A stretch of 64,000 nucleotides of DNA from Cladochytrium replicatum (taxonomy: Eukaryota; Chytridiomycota; Chytridiomycetes; Cladochytriales; Cladochytriaceae): positions 372,001-436,000 of the forward strand of contig JAHLKD010000030.1 of assembly GCA_025526935.1 (NCBI GenBank), given 5' to 3'. Both the position numbers and the translations under genes were made by a program. Positions 29,016-38,230 of the stretch are shown here, one piece after another (the stretch's first letter is position 1; each line of letters begins with the position of its first letter). The notes under the pieces are model-generated. The model ran no database searches. It was not told where the DNA came from and saw only the letters and a list, made by a program, of their open reading frames with translations.

Positions 29016-29500
29016 AAAGATATTTACATTTAGTTCTTGCAATATTCAGCACTTATCACTGTCATTCAAAGTACTGCTTTAGTCAGCACGGAGGGTGGGG
29101 ATGGTATGAAAATATAGAAAATATACAACCTCCAGGCAAGAGCTGGCTTTGGGGAATACCTTTGCTTTGTAGAATGTATTGAGTTTACAGCAGTTTGGTA
29201 GCTTTAAGTTGTTGGACTAGGAACGTTCCAGGACTCTGTTATTACAGTCACTTTAACAACCATACACATAACACACTACAACATAACAGATAGGCTGGAG
29301 ACGTCCGGGAGTTCTCAATGCAGGATGCAGAGAGACCTGTCGGTTATAATTGTTAAGGCCATAACAATTGTTTACTCGGGAAGAGTAATATGTATTTATG
29401 ATGTTGGAAACGGGTACTTACGTGTATTCTATCATGTTATCACATGTGGTAATATTACTTAAATTCAGCGTTACTTCAGGCAAAAGGTATTCTTTGTGAA
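29016..29500. other. Intergenic stretch
   Basis: About 480 bp after the 7TM-like gene, A/T-richer, with no open frame or RNA gene that I can support. It leads into the transposon-derived region starting near 29.5 kb. Confidence 0.35.
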
Positions 29501-29520
29501 AATGGATTCTTTGTTCTTGT

Positions 29521-31195
29521 ATGAGCAATATCCTGAAAGAAACACAGGCGGTGGCATCACAAGGGAAGGCTTCAAGTGGGAAGGCTGATGGTTCAATAGC
29601 GAGCATTATTTACCAACTCTGCCGCAGGCCATTATCCTTGGGAACAGTATTCAAACTGGCAAGCATAGTCAGGCCAGGCCAGTTCTATGTCATCAGGCAG
29701 CCTCGCTCTATTGCCTGCACCATCCTCCACATCATGAACCTCAACAGCCAAACTCCGACTATCGAGATTACCGATTTGCTGGATAGCACAATGTTGTCTG
29801 AAAGTGCCAAGAAGCGTCGCAGGAAAGCATATAGCATGGATAGTGTTACTGACACTCTGAGTCAGCTCAAGACGATATTGGTTCAGCATGCCAAGCAGGA
29901 ATATAAGGCTGAGGACCAGGGCCACATGGATAAATCCAACCCCAGCAAATGTGGTTTTTCTTACAGCACATGGAGAACTGCAAGGCGGAACAAGACCAGG
30001 AAAGGCAAATAGAAGAATGGGAGTGGAGAGAGGAGCGAGAGTTGAGAAAAAAGCAGGAGGGAGAGCTCGACTTGACTTGTGACAGACCCTGACACAGACC
30101 CATTCAGTGCCGCCTCTCCGCTTGACAAAGCCGCAAATTCTGCTTCTGGTTCGGGAGATCCGAGGACATGGCAAGCAGCCAAACTCTTGAACTGCCTATT
30201 TACCATGGAAAACAATGGCGATGCAGCAGATTTCCTGGCTGTTGGATAGTCTTGCGTACCCATCTCATGAAGATTGGCAACATCTGTGGACATAACTTCG
30301 GAGTAAAGCAGAACGTCAGTAATGTCTGGCTTTGAGGGCACAGCTCAGGGGGATCGTGACTGTCTTTGCGCCAAGATGGACAAAGTTAGGGCATTACTTG
30401 GAGCAATGCCATCTCTGGCCCTGGTCGTTCATAACCTGTTCCCCACCCCTGCGATTCCCAATGTCAAAGATCTACCGACACTGGAGGAATATTTCCACGC
30501 AAAGGGGCTTCATCCACTGCTATTAGCGACATATACACAGGGCATTCAGTACCTTGAAACTTCGCCTGCTCAGTTGACATTGCCTTTCTGGATTCAGCTC
30601 CGTCCTGTGAAAGTACTGTGGAAGCAGATGATGTTCATCATTATCTTACGTTGGATTGTCTCATCAATCCACTGGAGAGTTTGTGGTACACTGTGTATTA
30701 GACAGGAAGCAATGAAAATGTATTCAAATCATTTGGGCTCCTCAACACGCCTTCGCTACTCTTCTGGCAGCGTTTGATCTGCACTACAAAGTGAAAAGCG
30801 GAAAGGGGAAACCAGGATGTCTGATTTGTTTTGGAGACAAACACGCAATCCTCGCATGTCTTCTGCATTTCTACTTCTCCCAGCGCGACAGTAAGTCACA
30901 TGTTTTGTATACCGCCGGCACCATGCACAGGGTGGAACAATGCCTCTTTCGAGCCTTGCTGACATCCCTGCTGCAGCAGTATTGTGGCCAGCTCATGAAC
31001 AACAGAGGGAATGGGCACGGTTGGTTCAACAGAGTGAGCCTCTCGTAGAGAAAGTGTGGGGTTTCATTGACGGAAAGAGCTACGACGTACAGGAACCGAC
31101 CCTAGCCGACAAGCAAAATGCTTGTAACAACAGTTGGCTTCAAAGTATCAAAGTAGCAGCTGGCACGTTCTGTTCTGGTGAATGTTACTGACAGA
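29521..31195 (+). pseudogene. Degenerate PIF/Harbinger-like DDE transposase region
   Basis: The right part (about 30790-31190) contains WPAHEQQREWARLV, VEKVWGFIDG and VQEPTLADKQNA, which match the block around the first catalytic Asp (GFIDG) of PIF/Harbinger-like DDE transposases. Upstream, pieces in different frames (ALVVHNLFPTP, VKDLPTLEEYF near 30430-30520; SSTRLRYSSGSV near 30750) would fit the N-terminal helix-turn-helix part. A 163-codon frame at 29521-30012 may be the element's second protein or unrelated. The frames are interrupted many times and the rest of the DDE domain is absent after 31190, so this is a relic. I cannot define the terminal repeats. Confidence 0.5.
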
Positions 31196-31500
31196 GGAAC
31201 AGGATACTTGAACCTTGTCCAGATAACATCAACGTTGCAAAGTTGTCCACATACATCAACATTGGAGGGTTTTTAGAACTGGAAGCGTAATTTTAATCAT
31301 GTTACAACTCATTTCCTAGACGCAATACCACAAGAAAACTAATAACCGGCTCTGTTTTGTATAAAAAGCAAACTGTGCAACGCAAATTCCGCGGAAAGTG
31401 CTCATCTGAATTTTACGTCTAAAATATTCTAACGCGAACGTAGGATATTTGTGCGAAGTACCATAGAATTCCAGGATTATTTCTCATGCCTCCATACATC
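31196..31500. other. Flank downstream of tRNA-Pro
   Basis: About 300 bp between the transposase relic and the tRNA gene. It has no coding signal and no further cloverleaf. It includes the 3' flank of the tRNA-Pro gene, but I saw no distinct T-run terminator within the first few bases. Confidence 0.3.
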
Positions 31501-31572
31501 GGGCTCAGCCGGGAATTGAACCCGGGACCTCTCCGACCCGAACGGAGAATCATACTACTAGACCACTAAGCC
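31501..31572 (-). tRNA. tRNA-Pro (anticodon CGG)
   Basis: Read on the minus strand, the sequence folds into a full cloverleaf of 72 nt. The acceptor stem GGCTTAG pairs with CTGAGCC, with one G-U pair. The D arm carries GGTCTAGTAGTATGA. The anticodon stem CTCCG/CGGAG closes a TTCGGGT loop, and the T arm carries GGTTCAATTCC with flanking CCCGG/CCGGG pairing. The anticodon CGG reads CCG proline codons. No intron and no encoded CCA. The 5' end lies about a dozen bases from the start of a truncated LINE. Confidence 0.93.
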
Positions 31573-31584
31573 ACCGGCCTGAGT

Positions 31585-33920
31585 TTATTCTGCTATTACG
31601 TCTCAACGCCCACTTGATGCTGCCTAAGCGGGATTTCAGTCACACCGCTCGGGAATGGAATGTGTTTTTGGTCTTCAGGCATGTATCTCCCGTGCGTCTA
31701 ATGCCAAGGTTCCGTGGGTTGCTGGTTTTTTAGATATTCAAGCAGCTTATGTCACCACAAATCGTGCAATTCTTTGGGCTGAGCTTCTTTCTAGGGGAGT
31801 ACGGTGTTAAAAACTAGCATATCAGACTGTTTGCTATATGGGTTATCCTTTGGGTTGTCTTTTTTCTCTTTGACCTGAGAGTTTTTTTGTCAATCCCTCT
31901 TCATTCTTATTTAAGGACTTGTATTTCATGTATTTATTTCCATGTTTGGCAGGTTCTGTGTGGAGTGATGGTGGCATTTAGTGGGGAATGTGGTGTGGCT
32001 TGGTCCTTTGAGTTGATGTGACCAATGTCTTTGACCACAGGTATGCCCACAGGCACTGTTCACTTGAATATAGGAGTTCATGTGACCAATGTCTTTGACC
32101 ACAGCATTCCCTGGTTGCCTGACCAGCTTGGGTGTAGTGTACAGCCTGTCGGAGTATTAGGCATATACACACCTGGGAGAACAGGAACTGGGCCAAGAGA
32201 CGGAACCTGGAGCTGTTGTGCTAGCTACACTACAGCTAAAGACGCCCTACCGCTGCCAGGAAAAGCCCTTGGTTTTTAACATACCGTTGCCATTTGTTTT
32301 TGTTTTGAAGTCTCTGTTTGATTTTTGTTCTTCCAGAGTGGTTGTTGCAAATTGTTTTTCAGATGCTTTTGATTTGTTTAGAGGTTTGTTTCAAGGTTCT
32401 GTTCTCAGTCCACTTCTCTATATCACTTTTCTTGATCCTCTACCTGGGCTCCTCCGACCATTTGCCCCACCTATAACACTCTTTCATCCTGCCAAACCAC
32501 GATATAATTCTTTTTTATTTGCAGATGATTTGGCCTTGTTTGCACTTACTTTGGATGCTATGCAGGTTCTTCTCTCTGTTTGTGACCAGTTTGCCCAAGC
32601 TCGTGGTTTTTCTTTTGCTCCTTTGAAGTCTGTGATTCTCACAAAAATTCCTATTCCTGCTCATTCACCTTTGCTTCTTCATGGTCAAACTCTGCCTGTC
32701 AAGCCTTCATTTCGTTATCTGGGTTGCTTTTTTGGAGATACTGGATTTGATGTGTCACTGACTATTTCCCATCGACTTGCCAAAGCGCGCGCAGCTTCTT
32801 TTGCTTTGCTTTCTTTTTCAAGGATGTTTAGTTCTCATTCTCTGGTTGTGGTTCGTCATTTGTTTTTGTCTTTTATTCGACCTACGCTTGAATTTGGTTT
32901 ATATTTTATTCTTCCCTCTGTTGCTGTTTGCAAACCAGTTCGGACTTTTATTCACCAATGTTTGTGTCAATTTCTTCGCCTTTCATTTTCTACTTCAATT
33001 GCTGGGGTTTTACTGTTTTTTAAGTTTCCTGACCTTCAGTTTCGGCTTCAATATCTGCGGTTTCAGATGTTTCAACGTTGGCTGGATGATGATTCCCCTG
33101 ATATGGTTCACTCTATGTTGTCATTCTTTCTTCACCAGGGAAAGCACTTTCGTTGTTCTCCTGTCCCTTTCAACAATCACTTCCTCTTCCCGGCTGCAAA
33201 TGTTGTAGTTCCCAAACCTTCTGATGTTATCGCAAATCACTTTCACCAAGTAGCCTCATCTGCCTATGGTTCTATAGCTGCTAGCTTTGCTCCCCTTGCA
33301 TCTGCACACCCTCATGCGCTAGCAATTGCTCCTCCATGCTTCCCTATTTCGTCAATCTTGAGGCTTCTGCAGTATCGCCTTGGACCTTTGTTTTATCACC
33401 CCCGCAAGCAGTGTTGTCACTGCCGCACTGCAACTCTCTCTAGATCTCATGTTTCAGAATGTTTGCGTCTTGACCTATTGTTGCCTCCTGTTCCTGTTCC
33501 TGTTTTACAACTTCCGCTTGACGTTGCAATTGATATCCTTCGTCCACTTCGCATTGTCAACCCAGTGAATCTTGCACCGTGGTATCTAGTTTTTCGTTGT
33601 CTCCATAAGATTTGGCTTCACTGTATGGGTCTGCCATTAGAAGTTTCTCCTCCAGACTCCCTCTTTGGCCCTGCATTTGTGGATCTTTAACGTTTTCTTT
33701 TCTCATTATTTATTACTCACCTGTTTTTTTGGCACCTTAGCAGTATCTGACGGGTAGCCACAGGTTTGAGTTTACATTCTCTGTTTTGCTTTGTTGCTTT
33801 TCCTTATGCTGCGCGCGCTTCCCTATGTGCTGGTCCATGACCATCTTGTAAGGCACTTTGGGTGTTGTTTTTTGTTATGCAGTGTATGTGCAAAATAAAT
33901 AATATATTGTTAAAAAAAAA
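31585..33920 (+). mobile_element. LINE copy 3, 5'-truncated, carrying a solo LTR
   Basis: Plus-strand LINE of the same broad family as copies 1 and 2 but clearly diverged. It begins inside the reverse transcriptase (SHRSGMECVFGLQ, FLDIQAAYVTTNR) about 12 bp from the tRNA gene, is split by the LTR at 31805-32281, and resumes with LKSLFDFCSSRVVVANC, GLFQGSVLSPLLY, FLFADDLALFA and FRYLGCFFGD. The C-terminus has a CX2CX8HX3C knuckle and ends at 33690. The 3' end shares GGCACTTTGGGTGTTGTTTT with copy 2 and finishes in a TGTTAAAAAAAAA tail at 33920. Early stops near 31630 make it inactive. Confidence 0.85.
31805..32281 (+). repeat. Solo LTR (type A) inserted in LINE copy 3
   Basis: 477 bp with ends TGTTAAAAAC and GTTTTTAACA. 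Flanks are TACGG (31800-31804) and TACCG (32282-32286), a 5-bp target duplication with one change. Joining the flanks restores the LINE frame through SRGV-PLPFVFVLKSLFD. A 30-bp internal repeat (CATGTGACCAATGTCTTTGA-like) occurs twice near 32017-32105, as in the minus-strand copy at 20629-21100. Confidence 0.88.
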
Positions 33921-34823
33921 GATAGTACGTTTTCTTTCTCAAAACATACACACTCTCTCACTATGCGGCCTCACAGTGCTCCACCTGCACAGCCGCCTGC
34001 CGCGTGTGCCCCCTCCACAATTGTCCTTGTTTCTGGCCATGCTTGCTCCCCTCCCTCTGCCTCACGAACTCGCGCCTACGAGGAAATTATTCCTGTCTCT
34101 CAGCCCAACAACTTTGCTGGAGAAAATTTTCTGTGGGCAGATGAAGTGAGTTCTCCTCGAAAATCACGTGACCATCGATCACGTGACCAACTAGCATCAA
34201 CTTCAGAACATGCTCGACTTCGTGGAAGATCCCCAGCAACTCCTGTTGATTTTCACATGGATGATGGTGTACAAATCCCAATTACCATTGCTGAAGCTGA
34301 CCCAAAAGGGAAACGTCGAGCTTCAAAATCGCCTCTGACTCAACGACCTGCTTCTCGTGAGCTGCCAGCTGCTGTGTTGCAATTCTATCGGACATCTCCA
34401 GTTGGTTATGGTTCATCTCCTTATGTTTCAGCTTGTCACAATTTCTCATTTTATTATGCCTGCTCTACCCCAACTTCATCTGTTGATGTTGCTTTTTCAG
34501 TCTTTAGCTGTTACGCATTTTGGAAAATGGCAGTTTTGTTTGCCGCTGTCTGCGATTTGAAACTTGTCACCCTTTGTTGCTTCCCCCACACCATGCTATA
34601 TTAGCTTAGCCACCTGTTTCCCAACCCCCGACGTTATTGTAAGAACTGTCATGATACCTGTGAAGTGTCACAAGCCATGTCTCTGTGTGTTTACATTTGC
34701 ATGCTAGTTTGTCTGCTTGTTTGATTTGGGCCGCCTGATGATCCCTGCCTAGCTCTTGACATTGCAATTGATATGCTTTCACCACAGCCTTTTTATCCTT
34801 CGCCTGCTTTTTCCCAGTGGGAT
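33921..34823 (+). mobile_element. LINE-derived fragment: ORF1-like start fused to ORF2 3' part
   Basis: An open frame from the ATG at 33964 encodes a Pro/Ser/Arg-rich start (PSTIVLVSGHACSPP, NNFAGENFLWADEV) that may be a LINE ORF1 or the ORF2 N-terminus. At about 34345 it joins directly to AAVLQFYRTSPVGYGSS, which matches the ORF2 C-terminal region of copy 2 (10.9 kb, opposite strand). The reverse transcriptase between them is missing, so this is an internally deleted copy. It ends near 34823, where an inverted LINE piece begins. Confidence 0.6.
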
Positions 34824-35150
34824 CTAAGCGATGATCAATAGTTGCAGCAAGATCAAACCCTGCAATAGTAAAATAGTGACCAAGGTACCTAAATGAAACC
34901 TAGACGGGGAGGGCAGAGCCATGAAGCTTCAAAGCGTACGTAACCGCTGAGACGATAACACAGCACACGTTGAAGGTGAAAACACAAAATGAGAAGCTAA
35001 AGCAAAATCTTCACAAATTTTCAATCATTGTACTTTGGACTTTCTCAGGGGTGGCAGAAAACAAAGCTATGTCATCAGCAAAAAACAACAAATTGAAAAC
35101 AGGAGTATTATAAGAAAATGTAGCAAGATGAGAAGATTCACGACGACGGA
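34824..35150 (-). mobile_element. Inverted LINE reverse transcriptase fragment
   Basis: Near-identical to the minus-strand RT region of copies 1 and 2 (same bases as around 8765-9060 and 11185-11490), including the part that encodes FFADD. It has many small changes and no open frame. The abrupt change of orientation at 34823/34824 shows a rearrangement or nested insertion. Confidence 0.78.
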
Positions 35151-35157
35151 TTAAGGT

Positions 35158-36712
35158 TCGGTGGGTCCGGGTCGGGTCCGGGTTTCAGGGGTGACCTGCA
35201 TTAAACCCTTGTTTTGGGTCGTGTTTGTCCAGGCATGCGCCGGATCATTGATGGGTACGAGTGGTATAACATTAGCCACTCAGAAGGATATGTATCTAAT
35301 AATGCTCTGAACATGCAATAGATAGTGGCAGCAGCTTAGCGAGTTGCTGTGCCGTATCCAGTTTCCGACCAGAATGTGCACCCTAAGAAGAGTAAGGCTG
35401 CTCCGAGCACTGCTCCTTGAAGTTGATGTTCAGCTTGAGCGTTCGTTAGATTCAACAAAGATGGGCTGTACAAACTCATTTTGGGAGAGGATTCCGTAGT
35501 TGACGCTGACAAACTTGATTGATGGTGGAAGAGACGGCAATTTAAGGTCATGAATAACCTCATGAATGCATCTGGAAGCAGATGCCCTGGATGACCCCTT
35601 TCACCAAAAGGATAGACATACGACCGTGCTGTAGGCTAAGCAATGCAAGGGAACTGGTTGGAGAACTGGTTCATTGTACCTTCGGAATTCTACCAATCCC
35701 CTTGATAGCGCCTGTAAAGAAGGTTTATGACATTAACACCGGAGTTATTGACATGTGCGACTGTGTCCCCTGCAGGCCCAAATGTATCGATAAAATCCTT
35801 TGCTGCAAGATTGATAATGTGTGCCATACACCGCATGATTTGAGTTTCTGCAGACCATGCAATATCCCTATTCCCAATAGCGTCTACAGCTTAGCACCAA
35901 TGATAAAGTTGTTTGAACCGTTGTCTGTTGTAATGCACAGTAAGCGTTCACCCGATAGCATGCCAAATTCATCCAGACACTTGACAAGCTGATTAGCCAT
36001 GGCGACGCCTTCATGCTTTCCAACTATCGGAATCATCTGCAGCAAGTCCTGCATCTCCCATTCTTTCGTGATGAAGTGGGCAGTAATTCCAAGAAAAGAA
36101 ATCTGGTTCTTCGATGTCCAACAGTCAGCTGTTATTGAAACTTTTGAAGGAGAACCAACAATCAGACTTTTAACGAGCTCCTTCTGCCTATCGTAAAGAT
36201 CGATCTCATTTTCCTTCACTGCTTTTGCCGTCTTTGTTGTATAGTTTGGCTGAAAAGTCTTCAGCATGCTGACAAAGAACTCGTTCTCCACAACTGTAAA
36301 AGCCTGATTGTCTGCAGCAATCCAGTCCAAAATCGACTGCCACACTTCGTCTGGATTGAACACAAAGTCTTACTCCTTCTCCAGCAAGCTGAAATTCAAC
36401 GTCTGTTGTCCCTTGGGGACAGTGTCCAACAGTCCAAGCGACCTGGCAATACTTCCATGGTGATTTTTCAGATGCTGGAAAAAGAATTTTTTTGATCCCG
36501 TCTTATCGACCTTCTGGCTCCACTTGCATTTCGCAACCAAACATGTTCTCAGTCCATTATCAACTTCATAGTAATCCTTCGCTATGCCGCCTTGACCACT
36601 TTTATAGTCCTACATGCTATCAATATCTCACAATCATTCTCAAAGCTGAGTACCAATTCAACCATTACATCAACATCTACGAAACAGAAACCTTCAATGG
36701 AGCCTCTCTCCT
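35158..36712 (-). mobile_element. hAT transposon copy 1 (degenerate)
   Basis: Minus-strand hAT element. The left (3') end begins TAAGGTTCGG with a GGGTCCGGGTCGGGTCCGGG block, and a second, equally oriented end starts at 36713. The coding region starts with a BED-type zinc finger at about 36540-36440 (KCKWSQKVDKTGSKKFF, HLKNHH), meets an in-frame TAA near 36368, then continues as the transposase core at 36363-35884: ITADCWTSKNQISFLGITAHF and LLCITTDNGSNN, the hAT blocks around the catalytic Asp. The C-terminal part (35580-35330) is frame-broken. Inactive. Confidence 0.78.
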
Positions 36713-37406
36713 AAGGTTCGGCTAGTCAGGGGTCCAGGTTTTAGAAGCAATCCAAATCAAACCTTTATGTTGGGTTGTGTTTGTCTGGGCACCGCTGGGT
36801 CACTGCAGGTAGGAGCGTTATACTCGGACCCGAAGATATTTACATAAACACTTTGTGTCTGTTTGGACAGTATGATATTTACAAACACTATTGTAAACAT
36901 GTACAAAAACCCGTTAAATAATCACAAGTTGATAGGTGGAACAGCCCAAATCAGTTTCTGTATCTGGTTCATATCTTCAGAGTCCTATCCCCCACTGGTT
37001 CCTTTGCCATCCCTGTCCTGATGAACTGATCGATATCACTTGAAAGCATGAACTCCTTGGCCAAACCTGCCTTCCAAGGTTTCCAATCCACATCAGGGAG
37101 TGTTATGGACGACAGATGGTGGATGTATGCAGTCCAGAACCTTAGCCACTCAGAGATATTTTTATCCACTATTGCTCTGAACATACGATATATAGTGGCA
37201 GAGGTACTGAGTGAGTTGTTGTGCTGAATCCAGTTCCCAAGCAAGATGTGCACACAAAGAAGGGTGATCTCGCTCCGAGTGCTACTACTTGATGTTTTGC
37301 TTGAGCTGTCAGCAGATTCAACGAAGATTGGCCATAAGAACTCATTTTCAGAGAGAGTTTCATAGTCGACATTGATGAACTTGATCGAATATGACAACAA
37401 ATCCAA
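36713..37406 (-). mobile_element. hAT copy 2, 3' portion only
   Basis: It starts with the same terminal sequence as copy 1 (TAAGGTTCGG, GGTCCAGGTTTT block) in the same orientation and carries the last exon of the element at 37406-36969 (FINVDYETLSENEFLWP, ADSSSKTSSSSTRSE, ITLPDVDWKPWK). The corresponding part of copy 1 at 35580-35330 is recognisably homologous but frame-shifted. The 5' part is cut off at 37407 by a chromovirus pol fragment. Confidence 0.68.
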
Positions 37407-37923
37407 TTGCTTTCAAACAGAAAGGCCTGTGATCCATCAGAGATGAAGCTGTTGGCTACAGAGCTTGAAGTTTGGGGATTAATTACAGGACTGGTAAGTG
37501 CAGAAAGAGCCAGCTTCCTGTATGGGGATTTCCCTTTCTCAATTGTTGTTGATCATGATGCTTTGCTGTGGTTGAAGAATTACAAAGGTTCTAACAGAAA
37601 ATATGCACAAATGTGTTTAGGGCCTCATACCCTGATAGAATTGTTACAGGATGAACTGCAAAAAGCTCAGTATGACCCAGCATAGCGTTATCTAGCAATT
37701 GAACAGTGGCAGTGAGCAAGAACGAATCTTTGTTGCCTCTTGGGAATTTGTAGATAATATTCTCTATCAAAATGCTGGAGGTTGGAAGATATTTGTACCG
37801 ACTGAGGCTGCCGAAGCAACTATCCTTCAGGATAGACATGAAAGAAGTGGTCACTTTTCTTGTGAAAATATGTTTGCTGCATTAGCTACAGTCTCTGGTT
37901 TCCAAAGATGCTACATAAGATGA
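37407..37923 (+). pseudogene. Deleted chromovirus pol fragment (RNase H to integrase)
   Basis: Closely matches the pol ORF at 13083-17972 in the RNase H region (ATELEVWGLITGL, DFPFSIVVDHDALLWLKNY) and the integrase zinc region (NAGGWKIFVPTEAAEATILQDRHE). Between them about 75 codons are missing after YAQMCL, and a stop and a further deletion follow near 37680-37700. No LTR is attached. It is a remnant of a sister copy. Confidence 0.85.
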
Positions 37924-38230
37924 GTGTTTTCTGTGTGGCGTGTTGTGATCAAATTGAGTGCTTGGGCTTGATTCCTTTTCTTAATAATGGCTCTAGCAGA
38001 TGTCTTCAGTTTGACAGGATGGCTGTATTTAATCAGTTCCCCATTATTCCTGTACTCTAATCAAATACAACCTCATAGTAGTTTATAGGCAAAATGGGAA
38101 TCTCAAATGTCATACAATTAAGATGAATTATGCAAGGAAAATGTTTGACAGTGTGTCTGAGATGATCTTCTGTTCTGGGAAGAAAACAAAATGCTGCAGC
38201 ATTGACAGACAGAATCCTTAGATGAAGCAA
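37924..38230. other. Intergenic gap before Pol iota
   Basis: About 300 bp, A/T-rich, with no open frame or repeat that I recognise. It holds the 3' flank of the Pol iota gene, whose stop is at 38231 on the minus strand. Confidence 0.35.

Noticed and set aside
29632-30174. 180-codon minus-strand open frame
   Set aside because: It overlaps the opposite frame and transposon-like sequence and has no recognisable motif.
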